From an uncultured Clostridia bacterium (GTDB lineage: Bacteria; Bacillota; Clostridia; Christensenellales; Pumilibacteraceae), in NCBI GenBank assembly GCA_934277845.1, contig CAKQVV010000126.1, forward strand, positions 1 through 5,274: DNA of 5,274 bases, written 5' to 3'. The notes below the pieces were generated by a model. It was given only the letters and a program-made list of their open reading frames with translations. It was not told the origin of the DNA and did not search any database. Shown here piece by piece: positions 1 to 5,106 of this stretch (the first letter of the stretch is position 1; each line of letters begins with the position of its first letter). The translations under genes and the position numbers were made by a program.

Positions 1-194
1 GTCCCGGACCCCGCAACTCTTTTAAGGTCGTCAAATAGGATAGCAGTAACTGTGTCGCGTAACTACCGTATTATTTAACGCGTCGCGCCCGAAACGCTTT
101 AAATGTCGTAAGTTATGTAATAGTATGGTTATCGCGTGACTATCGATAATCTTGGCTTCCCCCAAGGGGCGCGACGCGGCGGTGCATAGCACCG
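1..194 (+). repeat. Composite intergenic repeat module, copy 1 (left side cut by window edge)
   Basis: Three blocks recur in the same order and orientation near the right end of the window. Block 1 is a 30-mer at 1-30 that matches 5129-5158 with one mismatch. Block 2 is TAGTATGGTTATCGCGTGAC at 121-140, identical to 5169-5188. Block 3 begins CTT(G/C)(G/C)CTTCCCCC at 151, exactly 10 nt after block 2 in both copies. Between blocks 1 and 2 this copy has about 90 nt (31-120), against 10 nt in the other. Block 3 ends in a hairpin at 180-194 (CGGTGC, loop ATA, GCACCG), where the other copy has a different stem. No gene is visible here. The function is unknown; this is a dispersed repeat by pattern alone. 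Confidence 0.75.
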
Positions 195-249
195 TGAAAA
201 TAGTCAGGTGGACTATTTTCAGAAATCTCGGGGAGCAATCTATGATTGC
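195..249. repeat. Two consecutive perfect hairpins
   Basis: Bases 195-205 (TGAAAATAGTC) pair perfectly with 211-221 around a 5-nt loop, giving an 11-bp stem. Bases 235-240 (GCAATC) pair with 244-249 around the loop TAT. Together with the hairpin at 180-194 they form a run of three hairpins of unrelated sequence within 70 bases. Neither has a following T-run, so they do not look like intrinsic terminators. They probably belong to the repeat modules on either side. Confidence 0.6.
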
Positions 250-263
250 GACCTGTGGAGCGT

Positions 264-307
264 GAGAATCCCCGGCATGGAGCGAATAATCGACTTTATA
301 AAAAGGT
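264..307 (+). repeat. Hairpin-repeat family, copy A (3' tail only)
   Basis: This stretch carries the conserved tail of the family: GAGAATCCCC, then GGCATGGAGCGAATAATCGA, then a TATAAAAAGGT end. The same tail follows copy B (459-504) and, less completely, copies C and D. The conserved head (CGTCATTCAGAG) is not recognisable upstream; the hairpins at 195-249 sit where it would be. It is therefore a rearranged or partial copy. Confidence 0.7.
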
Positions 308-312
308 TCCGC

Positions 313-438
313 TAAAAATTTAACGCGCAGTTTCCGTTTTCCCCGTCATAGCATAAAAAATTTAACGCGTACTATCCGTATTCCCCGTCATAGCATAAAA
401 AAACTAACGCGCAGTTTCCGTGTTCCCCGTCATTCAGA
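313..438 (+). repeat. 42-bp tandem repeat, three units
   Basis: Three adjacent units have a period of exactly 42: 313-354, 355-396 and 397-438. Each has an A-run, then TTTAACGCG (CTAACGCG in unit 3), then a (CAGT/TACT)-type TTCCG segment, then TTCCCCGTCAT. Units 1 and 2 end in AGCAT, while unit 3 runs into TCAGAG and so becomes the head of hairpin-repeat copy B. The array is thus a tandem duplication of that family's 5' arm. Related single arms precede copies C (1471-1500) and D (4661-4690). Confidence 0.85.
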
Positions 439-504
439 GAAAATGCGCAAGCATTTTCGTGGAATCCCCGACATGGAGCAGATAATCCAACCTTATAAAA
501 AGGT
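428..504 (+). repeat. Hairpin-repeat family, copy B (complete)
   Basis: The head CGTCATTCAGAG is at 428-439 and the tail GTGGAATCCCCGACATGGAG starts at 459. Between them lies a perfect 8-bp hairpin: GAAAATGC (439-446), loop GCAA, GCATTTTC (451-458). ATTC in the head and GAAT in the tail can also pair, leaving an AGA/GTG 3x3 internal loop between clamp and stem. Copy C has the same geometry with a wholly different stem. The tail ends CCTTATAAAAAGGT. There is no T-run behind the stem. Confidence 0.85.
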
Positions 505-523
505 CAAAAACGTTCTTGTAGAG

Positions 524-589
524 GGGGATTCCACGTCGCAACGGCATTGTTTTTTTCTTAAAATAATGCCGCTATTTCTCTGAATGACG
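524..589 (-). repeat. Hairpin-repeat family, copy F (inverted orientation)
   Basis: Read on the minus strand, it starts with the head CGTCATTCAGAG (589-578) and ends with GTGGAATCCCC (534-524), matching copies B and C. The insert is longer (about 43 nt). Its main stem pairs 542-548 (CGGCATT) with 565-571 (AATGCCG). On the plus strand the stem continues through one G-T wobble to 553/560, giving 12 bp. The AGA/GTG internal loop and ATTC/GAAT clamp are kept. This copy lies tail to tail with copy B and head to head with remnant G. Confidence 0.8.
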
Positions 590-620
590 TTATAAACGTA
601 AAGGTATAGTTTTATTTTAA

Positions 621-653
621 ATTCAGTTGTCTGCATGGAACAGGTAATTATCC
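621..653 (+). repeat. Hairpin-repeat remnant G, core lost, ends beside the rubrerythrin stop
   Basis: ATTCAG (621-626) is followed after only four bases by CTGCATGGAACAGGTAATTA, which corresponds to the family tail (compare CTGCATGGAGCG in copy C and ACATGGAACAAG in copy D). The whole variable hairpin and the GTGGAATCC segment are missing. The remnant ends 1-2 bases before the stop codon of the minus-strand rubrerythrin gene, so it forms the start of that gene's 3' untranslated region. Confidence 0.55.
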
Positions 654-654
654 A

Positions 655-1197
655 TTAGCAATCAGTGCATTTTTCCTGAAAGAAAGACTGACTGTGACCG
701 CAGACGGGGCAGACTTCGGGAGCGGTTTCGCCGTAGTGTTCGTGTCCGCACGCAAGGCAAATCCACAATACCGGTTTGTCTTTTTTGAAAACCGTGCCGT
801 TTTGCACGTTGTCTAAAAGCGCGCGATAACGCTGTTCGTGTTGTTTTTCGATAGTCGCGACCTTGCGGAAAAGCCCGGCGATTTCGGCAAAACCTTCCTC
901 GTCGGCTTCGCGGGCAAACTCGTCGTACATATCCGACCACTCGTAGTTTTCGCCCTTGATTGCGTCGGCAAGGTTGTCGGCTGTGTCGCGGATCTTGCCG
1001 CCCGACAGGATCTTGAACCAGATTTCGGCGTGCTCGTTCTCGTTGCCGGCGGTTTCGGCGAAGATGTCGCCGATCTGAACGTAGCCGTCGTCGTGAGCCT
1101 TTTCGCCGTAAAACGCGTATTTGACGCGCGCCATGCTTTCCGCGGAAAACGCCGCCATCAGGTTGGTTTCCGTTCTCGTGCCCTTTAATTCTTTCAT
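655..1197 (-). CDS. rbr: Rubrerythrin
   Basis: Rubrerythrin is a non-haem diiron peroxidase that reduces hydrogen peroxide to water in the cytoplasm of anaerobes. It usually takes electrons from NADH through rubredoxin-type carriers. The 180 residues are near the usual family length. The N-terminal ferritin-like four-helix domain (about 1-130) shows E20 in FSAES, E53 and H56 in ENEHAE, and a second ExxH at E117-H120; E93 and E97 are candidates for the remaining ligands. The C-terminal rubredoxin domain carries C147-x2-C150 and C163-x2-C166 for one mononuclear iron. The protein ends in an additional CxxC (C177-C180, CTDC), which is not one of the four rubredoxin ligands. The start is set by GGAGGG (plus-strand 1202-1207) four bases before the ATG. 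It appears monocistronic: the exporter upstream is separated by about 370 bases of repeats. No classic terminator is visible downstream. Confidence 0.96.
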   Translation of the reverse strand: MKELKGTRTETNLMAAFSAESMARVKYAFYGEKAHDDGYVQIGDIFAETAGNENEHAEIWFKILSGGKIRDTADNLADAIKGENYEWSDMYDEFAREADEEGFAEIAGLFRKVATIEKQHEQRYRALLDNVQNGTVFKKDKPVLWICLACGHEHYGETAPEVCPVCGHSQSFFQEKCTDC

Positions 1198-1201
1198 GCG
1201 T

Positions 1202-1254
1202 CCCTCCGAAACTTTCTTTATTATTTATATGCGTTCCGGAATAAAAAGATACAA
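1202..1254 (-). promoter_or_regulatory. Probable rubrerythrin promoter and ribosome-binding site
   Basis: Read on the minus strand, TTGTAT (1254-1249) is a plausible -35. It is followed by an AT-rich stretch with TATAAA (1229-1224, 19-nt spacer) or CATATA (1231-1226, 17-nt spacer) as -10. GGAGGG at 1207-1202 is the ribosome-binding site. The perfect palindrome TTCCGGAA (1234-1241) lies inside the spacer and could be a repressor site, but I cannot link it to a known regulator. A PerR box was looked for and not found. The exact -10 is uncertain. Confidence 0.45.
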
Positions 1255-1285
1255 CGCTTTTGAGTAAAGGAGCGGCAGTTCGCCC

Positions 1286-1320
1286 CTATAACCCGAATTT
1301 TAGATAAATTTGGGTTATAG
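1286..1320 (+). repeat. 15-bp intergenic hairpin
   Basis: Bases 1286-1300 (CTATAACCCGAATTT) pair with 1306-1320 around the loop TAGAT. All 15 positions pair, including one G-T wobble that exists only in plus-strand RNA. Only TTTA follows, so it is not a convincing terminator. The left half, with its flank (1282-1301), recurs behind thrB at 4620-4639 with 19 of 20 bases identical. It lies between the rubrerythrin promoter and the exporter's 3' end. Function unknown. Confidence 0.75.
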
Positions 1321-1391
1321 TTTAGCAGAAAGTGTACCGCGCAACTAATGTGGCATTATTAAAAATCAAACGCGCACTCCCCGGTCTACCT

Positions 1392-1467
1392 CGTTATTCG
1401 GAGCGTGAGGAGAACCCGAGCGCGGAATCCCCGACAGCAAGCGGACAATCTAACCGTATAAAAGTTC
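1392..1467 (+). repeat. Hairpin-repeat family, copy E (degenerate)
   Basis: The head is CGTTATTCGGAG (1392-1403), the centre is diverged, and the tail is GCGGAATCCCCGACAGCAAG followed by CCGTATAAAAGTTC. The ATTC/GAAT clamp is retained, but the central stem is imperfect. It is followed directly by the 5' arm of copy C, so E and C form a tandem pair 109 bases apart. It appears to be an older, decayed copy. Confidence 0.65.
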
Positions 1468-1470
1468 TGT

Positions 1471-1565
1471 TAAAATCTAACGCGTACTCTCCGTGTTTCC
1501 CGTCATTCAGAGCGTGGCGATACGCCACGCGTGGAATCCCCTGCATGGAGCGAATAATCGACCTT
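1471..1565 (+). repeat. Hairpin-repeat family, copy C (complete), next to the permease stop
   Basis: A 5' arm (TAAAATCTAACGCGTACTCT, 1471-1490, then CCGTGTTTCC) leads into the head CGTCATTCAGAG (1501-1512). A perfect 8-bp hairpin follows: GCGTGGCG (1512-1519), loop ATA, CGCCACGC (1523-1530). The tail is GTGGAATCCCCTGCATGGAG and ends CGACCTT at 1565. The stem shares no sequence with copy B, yet its length, the AGA/GTG internal loop and the ATTC/GAAT clamp are the same. It ends four bases before the stop codon of the minus-strand permease gene. Confidence 0.85.
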
Positions 1566-1569
1566 GAAT

Positions 1570-2568
1570 TTACCGTTTTTTTCTTGCCGAAACTGTGCCG
1601 TAGATCACGTTTACGACGAGAAAGACGACTACCGTGGCGGCGAGAATGGACGCCATCGCGCCCACGCCCACGGGTATGCCGAAAAAGTCGAGTTGCATTG
1701 CGTAAGATCCGGCAAGCGACGAATAGGTTTCGCCGCTTCCGCCGGCGAGAGCCGAGAGTGCGCCGCGCATAAAGAAGTTTCGGAACAGTCCCGCGGAGTA
1801 ACTGCCGGGGAACACGCAGGTTGCCCAGCGGACGTAATAGGGAAGTATACTGACGGGCATATACGCGCCGATGACGAAGCCTACGACCGCGCTTACGATG
1901 CCGACGAATGCCGAAAACGCCGAGTTCGTGCGGAAGAAGCCCGCGATAAACACACCTACCAGCGTCGACGACAGACACGACAGTACGGTCACGCCGTAAG
2001 CGGAGAAAACTTCGGCGGCGGTCATGAAAAAACTGCCGCTCGCCGCCAGATACACGAGGCATACAGCGAACACGACCGAGCAGATAAACAGCGTCACGAC
2101 GAAATTGTACACAAAATACCCGAGAGTAACCACGCCGCCGCGCACGGGTGACGCCAGCGCGTCGCGCGTGAGTCCGCGCTCGCGATCCTGTACCATGACG
2201 GTGTTTGCCGACAGCGAAACGGTTATGCACCCGACGCTCATCACGCCCGATACCACCCACGAGTCGATAAACGCTTTGATTGCGGCGTCGGACAGGTTCA
2301 CGCCGTCCGGCAGTCTGTTTTTCACCGCTTCGATCTGTACGTCGCCGAGAAACAGCGTGTACAGCATCAGCAGAATAAGCGGCGCAAGCAGCGAAAACAA
2401 TACCGCCGCTTTGTCGAGAAGAAAGATTTTCAGCGCGCGCTTGCTCAGTTGCAGCAATGCGAAAAAATCGTCGGCAAGTTTTTTGCGCTCGCTGCGTCCG
2501 CGCTTTAAGTCGCGGGCTTCCTGTCCGGAATCCTCGCGCGTAGGGTTAAGGTTTTCTTTATCGGTCAT
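1570..2568 (-). CDS. ABC-2 type transporter permease (DrrB-like)
   Basis: This is the membrane half of an ABC exporter whose ATPase is encoded just upstream. The 332 residues show a charged, probably cytoplasmic N-terminus (1-50) and six predicted membrane segments: about 54-74, 104-126, 152-174, 187-211, 217-237 and 300-323. A loop between segments 1 and 2 (75-103) and one between segments 5 and 6 (about 238-299) would lie outside. The cytoplasmic QDRERGLTRDALASPVRG stretch (127-144) after segment 2 matches the ERG-x-L-(x)n-SP signature common in ABC-2 permeases of the DrrB/NodJ group. The ATG overlaps the ATPase stop (ATGA, 2565-2568), and AGGAGG (plus-strand 2579-2584) precedes it, so the two are translationally coupled. 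Homologues move drugs, lipids or polysaccharides; the substrate cannot be read from the sequence. The family call is firm, the cargo unknown. Confidence 0.92.
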   Translation of the reverse strand: MTDKENLNPTREDSGQEARDLKRGRSERKKLADDFFALLQLSKRALKIFLLDKAAVLFSLLAPLILLMLYTLFLGDVQIEAVKNRLPDGVNLSDAAIKAFIDSWVVSGVMSVGCITVSLSANTVMVQDRERGLTRDALASPVRGGVVTLGYFVYNFVVTLFICSVVFAVCLVYLAASGSFFMTAAEVFSAYGVTVLSCLSSTLVGVFIAGFFRTNSAFSAFVGIVSAVVGFVIGAYMPVSILPYYVRWATCVFPGSYSAGLFRNFFMRGALSALAGGSGETYSSLAGSYAMQLDFFGIPVGVGAMASILAATVVVFLVVNVIYGTVSARKKR

Positions 2569-3500
2569 TGATCCTGCACCTCCTCGCGCGTCCTGCCGGT
2601 GGCGTTAAGGAATACGTCGTCCATATCGCCCTTTACGACCTCGAAATCCCCGGGATCGCCCAGAATGTTGATTACACGCAGCGCTTCGCCCGTATCCGCG
2701 ACGCGCACGCGGTAAGCGTTCGATTCATAGTAAAACGGCTTGCCGATTTTACGCAGAACTTTGTCGAAAGTCTCGGAATAATCGCGGTAAAGCACGACGT
2801 AATCGCCCGAAAACCTGTCTTTGAGTTCCTGCGGCGTGCCGTCGGCAACGATTTTGCCGTGGTCGATAATCACCGCTTTGTCGGCTTTTGCGGCTTCTTC
2901 CATGTAGTGCGTGGTCAGAAAAACCGTCGTGCCGCGTGTTTTTTGAAGGTCGGCGACGACTTCCCATACCTTGCGCCTCGTCATGGGATCGAGTCCGGTG
3001 GTCGGCTCGTCCAGATAGAGTATTTCGGGCGAATTGATTAGTCCTCGCGCCACGTCCGCACGCCGACGCAGCCCGCCCGAAAGCGTGCCCAGCGGCTTAT
3101 TCATGATGGGTGCGAGATCCAAAAGCGCGTCAAGTTCGTCGAGCCGCGATTTCCACGCCCTTCCGCGCAGTCCGTAGAACGACGCGCGGATAGTCAGGTT
3201 GTCTTTCACGCTCAGCTTGTCGTCGAGTACGCCCGACTGAAAAACCATGCCCGTTTTTCGCTTTATTTCGTCGGCGTGGCGGTCGGGATCCAGTCCCAGA
3301 ATCTTCACTTCGCCGCTCGTTTTCGAGAGTACGGAACACAGAATATTGATGGTGGTGGACTTGCCTGCGCCGTTTACGCCGAGGTACGCGAAAAGCGCGC
3401 CGCGCGGCACCGAAAAACTCACGCCGTCGAGAGCGGGTGCGTCCGTTCCGTAGCGTTTCACGAGATTTTTTACTTCGATTGCAGATTCGTTCATGGACAT
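2565..3500 (-). CDS. ABC transporter ATP-binding protein (DrrA-like)
   Basis: This cytoplasmic ATPase should power export through the permease encoded downstream. In its 311 residues the nucleotide-binding domain (about 7-230) has Walker A GVNGAGKST (41-49), Q-loop Q88, signature LSGGLRRR (140-147), Walker B ILYLDEP with D164 and E165 (160-166), D-loop GLD (169-171) and switch H198. All catalytic positions are intact. LSGGL/M-RRR in place of LSGGQ is usual for the DrrA/NodI/CcmA-like branch. Residues from about 230 to 311 form the accessory C-terminal region typical of DrrA proteins. ATG codons at 1 and 3 are both possible: AAAGG six bases upstream favours codon 1, whereas the promoter geometry would place the mRNA start near codon 3. 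It is the first gene of a two-gene operon, divergent from thrB. The role could be drug, peptide or lipid export. Confidence 0.95.
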   Translation of the reverse strand: MSMNESAIEVKNLVKRYGTDAPALDGVSFSVPRGALFAYLGVNGAGKSTTINILCSVLSKTSGEVKILGLDPDRHADEIKRKTGMVFQSGVLDDKLSVKDNLTIRASFYGLRGRAWKSRLDELDALLDLAPIMNKPLGTLSGGLRRRADVARGLINSPEILYLDEPTTGLDPMTRRKVWEVVADLQKTRGTTVFLTTHYMEEAAKADKAVIIDHGKIVADGTPQELKDRFSGDYVVLYRDYSETFDKVLRKIGKPFYYESNAYRVRVADTGEALRVINILGDPGDFEVVKGDMDDVFLNATGRTREEVQDQ

Positions 3501-3529
3501 ATAGTACCTTTATTTTACGCGGTTGTCAA
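3501..3529 (-). promoter_or_regulatory. Probable promoter of the ABC exporter operon, abutting the start codon
   Basis: On the minus strand a perfect -35 TTGACA (3529-3524) is followed, after exactly 17 bases, by TACTAT (3506-3501). The next base is the A of the annotated ATG. A typical start point seven bases on would be about 3494, the A of the in-frame ATG at codon 3. AAAGG (3511-3507) within the spacer could be the ribosome-binding site for codon 1, but only if transcription starts further upstream. TAAAAT (3517-3512) is an alternative -10 without a good -35. Confidence 0.5.
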
Positions 3530-3541
3530 TGCTTTTGCCGT

Positions 3542-3570
3542 GCGGTCGTCGGCGAACGCCGCCGCTTTTT
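3542..3570 (+). terminator. Terminator-like hairpin in the divergent intergenic region
   Basis: GCGG (3542-3545) pairs with CCGC (3562-3565), enclosing CGGCG (3550-3554) paired with CGCCG (3557-3561). A 4-nt bulge lies on the left side, and TTTTT follows at 3566-3570. This resembles a plus-strand intrinsic terminator, but no plus-strand gene ends here. It could shield thrB from plus-strand read-through arising antisense to the exporter genes, or be chance in GC-rich sequence. Confidence 0.3.
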
Positions 3571-3639
3571 GTTGATATACGCGTCGGCGTGTTGCGGTAC
3601 CGGTGCCGCCAGAACGACAAAAAAACGAACGGAAAATGG

Positions 3640-3726
3640 TTGCGCTTTGACCGGCGATTTGTTATACTGAAGTAAACGCAGGGGCGGTTTTGCGCCGGGC
3701 GTGACTTTGCGTGGCGGAGGGCAATC
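3640..3726 (+). promoter_or_regulatory. thrB promoter, short leader and ribosome-binding site
   Basis: TTGCGC (3640-3645), a 17-nt spacer and TATACT (3663-3668) form a sigma-A-type promoter, and TG at 3660-3661 makes an extended -10. Transcription should begin near 3675, leaving a leader of about 50 nt. In the leader, ACGCA (3676-3680) can pair with TGCGT (3708-3712) around GGCG/CGCC (3683-3686/3692-3695), ending just before GGAGG (3716-3720), which is six bases from the ATG. The leader is too short for a known riboswitch, and no T-box or leader peptide is visible. Confidence 0.65.
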
Positions 3727-4617
3727 ATGAAATTTATCGTAAAAGCAAACGCGACTACCGCGAATATCGGCTCCGGGTTCGATTGCTCGGGGCTTGCGCT
3801 CGACCTTAAAAACGAAATTTTCGTTTCGGACGAGGGCGACGCGCGGCTCGTTATCCGTGCGGGCAATGGCGTGCCGACCGACGAAAGCAATCTTATCTAT
3901 CGTGCGATGAATTCGGTTTTCGATGCGGTGGGCAGGCATCCGCGCAGTTTGACTATCCGGCAGACCGACAGGATCCCTATGACCAGCGGTATGGGCAGCA
4001 GCGCGGTTTGCGCGGTGCTGGGAATTGCCGCCGGCAATGCGCTGACGGGCAACACGCTGGAACTTCGCGAAATAATCGATCTTGCGACTAAAATCGACGG
4101 ACACCCCGACAACGTTTTGCCGTGCATCGTGGGCGGAGCGACCGCCGCCGTCATGAAAAGCGACGGGAGCGGCGTGGAAGAATATATCCGCGTGCCGGTA
4201 TCGGAAAAGTTGTTTGCCGTAGCTTTGACGCCCGATTTTCCGTTCGCTACCGAAAAAGCGCGCAAAGTTTTGCCCGCCGTCTATCCGAAGTCCGACGTGG
4301 TGTACTCGCTGTCGCGCGCGGTCGTGAGTTTCGCCGCGTTTGCAACCGGCGAACCCGAAAAACTGAAATGCGTCGACGATAAACTGCATCAGCCGTACCG
4401 CACGCCGCTTATTCCGGGTTTCGATGCCGCTTCCGCCGCGCTGAAAAACGCCGGTGCGCTGTGTACGTTTCTTAGCGGAGCAGGTCCCACCGTTCTCGGT
4501 ATTTTCGAGGAAAAGAACGGCGTTTCGCGGGGAAGTATTGCGGTTGCCGCGCCCGACAAGTGGACGAAAAGAGTACTGGGATTCGATAACAAAGGCGTAG
4601 TTGTAGAAGGAGCGTAA
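3727..4617 (+). CDS. thrB: Homoserine kinase
   Basis: ThrB phosphorylates L-homoserine with ATP to O-phospho-L-homoserine, the step before threonine synthase, in the cytoplasm. The 296 residues match the family's usual length of about 300. The three GHMP-kinase motifs are intact: motif 1 ATTANIGSGFD (9-19), the ATP-binding motif 2 IPMTSGMGSSA (83-93), and the C-terminal motif 3 LSGAGPT (249-255). DGHPDN (124-129) corresponds to the E/D-GHPDN signature that separates homoserine kinase from other GHMP kinases such as mevalonate kinase. The start is supported by GGAGG six bases upstream and by motif 1 lying at its normal distance from the N-terminus. It stands alone here, without thrC or hom alongside, on its own promoter. 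A hairpin plus T-run at 4759-4799 is the likely transcript end. Confidence 0.96.
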   Translation: MKFIVKANATTANIGSGFDCSGLALDLKNEIFVSDEGDARLVIRAGNGVPTDESNLIYRAMNSVFDAVGRHPRSLTIRQTDRIPMTSGMGSSAVCAVLGIAAGNALTGNTLELREIIDLATKIDGHPDNVLPCIVGGATAAVMKSDGSGVEEYIRVPVSEKLFAVALTPDFPFATEKARKVLPAVYPKSDVVYSLSRAVVSFAAFATGEPEKLKCVDDKLHQPYRTPLIPGFDAASAALKNAGALCTFLSGAGPTVLGIFEEKNGVSRGSIAVAAPDKWTKRVLGFDNKGVVVEGA

Positions 4618-4619
4618 TT

Positions 4620-4639
4620 GCCCCTAAAACCCGAATTTT
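4620..4639 (+). repeat. Half copy of the 1286-1320 hairpin behind thrB
   Basis: GCCCCTAAAACCCGAATTTT, starting three bases after the thrB stop, matches 1282-1301 at 19 of 20 positions. The pairing right half is absent, so the 15-bp hairpin cannot form. It may be a truncated copy of a small mobile or recombining sequence. Confidence 0.5.
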
Positions 4640-4660
4640 TGGAATAAGTTTATTATAAAT

Positions 4661-4750
4661 ATAACGAAAAGTTTTCGTTTTCCCGCCGTCATCCTGAGCG
4701 AACGAAGTGAGCGTGAGGATCCCCTACATGGAACAAGTAAATAACTTTTA
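4661..4750 (+). repeat. Hairpin-repeat family, copy D (variant core)
   Basis: The 5' arm is ATAACGAAAAGTTTTCGTTT (itself containing a near-palindrome at 4663-4679), followed by TCCCGCCGTC, the head CGTCATCCTGAG (4687-4698) and the tail GTGAGGATCCCCTACATGGA. The outer clamp is ATCCT (4691-4695) with AGGAT (4716-4720), where copies B and C have ATTC with GAAT: a paired change in both strands. The inner segment GAGCGAACGAAGTGAGCG does not form a strong stem. It lies between thrB and its terminator. Confidence 0.75.
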
Positions 4751-4758
4751 AGATTGAG

Positions 4759-4799
4759 AGTATTACGGAAAGAGTATCTTTTCGTAATACTTCTTTTTT
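4759..4799 (+). terminator. Intrinsic terminator, probably of thrB
   Basis: A 14-bp stem (AGTATTACGGAAAG at 4759-4772 with CTTTTCGTAATACT at 4778-4791, one G-T wobble) closes the loop AGTAT and is followed by TCTTTTTT (4792-4799). The T-run lies only on the plus-strand 3' side, so it ends plus-strand transcripts. It sits about 140 bases beyond the thrB stop, so copy D of the repeat is part of the thrB 3' untranslated region. Confidence 0.8.
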
Positions 4800-4808
4800 C
4801 AGATGAAG

Positions 4809-5106
4809 AAAAAAGCTGGCTCGGCGTTCACCGATACCGATTATTTTTACGGACAAAAATCAGCGATTTCATCGGTAAACTCCCTAGTAGTACGATGGGC
4901 GTACAACGTCGGTCGTTTACCTTGAACTCGAAGATTTTTGAAACCGTAAAAACGCGCCGCGCCGCAATGAGAAGGTTTTAAGATGATTTTAGACGAGTGA
5001 GAGCGAAGGCGTATCGGGCATACGTTAAGCGAACAGTCGTCTAAAAGCGCGGAAAATCTCCCATTGCGGTAATCGGGTACCGGGTGAACGCCGAGCCTGA
5101 AAAAAG
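4809..5106 (-). ncRNA. Putative large structured RNA or hairpin element, class not recognised
   Basis: The segment forms a three-way junction on paper. Closing helix P1 pairs 4818-4832 with 5083-5097 (15 bp, perfect), continues through 4833-4836/5078-5081 and 4837-4842/5071-5076, and has an outer match 4793-4801/5098-5106. Arm P2 stacks 4844-4852/4944-4952, 4854-4861/4933-4940, 4874-4880/4915-4921 and 4890-4894/4900-4904. Arm P3 stacks 4962-4969/5062-5069, 4971-4979/5053-5060 (one bulge), 4987-4996/5037-5046 and 5010-5014/5020-5024. Three A-C mismatches on the plus strand (4834/5080, 4970/5061, 4973/5058) become U-G wobbles in minus-strand RNA. P1 ends in AGCTTTTTT on the minus strand (4817-4809), like a terminator. 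One wobble (4975/5057) favours plus, so strand is likely rather than certain. No clear promoter is visible. It could instead be a MITE-like DNA element. Confidence 0.55.

Noticed and set aside
313..504. CRISPR array
   Set aside because: The regular 42-bp period is whole-unit tandem duplication with no unique spacers between repeats, and there are no cas genes.
1212..1232. PerR box upstream of rubrerythrin
   Set aside because: The AT-rich stretch matches TTATAATnATTATAA in its first half only. It is better explained as the -10 region.
1394..2260. Long minus-strand open frame overlapping the permease in another frame
   Set aside because: It is extremely Arg-rich and low in hydrophobic residues, as expected of an out-of-frame reading of a GC-rich gene, and it runs into repeat DNA. 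The permease frame has clear membrane segments and a coupled start.
3060..3083. LSGGL instead of LSGGQ in the ABC signature as a sign of a defective ATPase
   Set aside because: LSGGL/M followed by RRR is normal in the DrrA/NodI-type subfamily. Walker A, Walker B glutamate, Q-loop and H-loop are all intact.
3669..3726. Threonine-responsive T-box or attenuator before thrB
   Set aside because: The predicted leader is only about 50 nt, with no T-box sequence, no leader peptide rich in Thr/Ile codons and no terminator between promoter and start.
4754..4981. Open frame of 75 codons on the plus strand
   Set aside because: It begins inside the thrB terminator hairpin and runs through arm P2. It has no ribosome-binding site and no recognisable domain.
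4793..5106. MITE with target-site duplication
   Set aside because: The outer inverted match (CTTTTTTCA/TGAAAAAAG) is interrupted on the left by 16 extra bases, and I find no convincing duplicated target at the edges. This is not excluded, but it is less well supported than a structured RNA.
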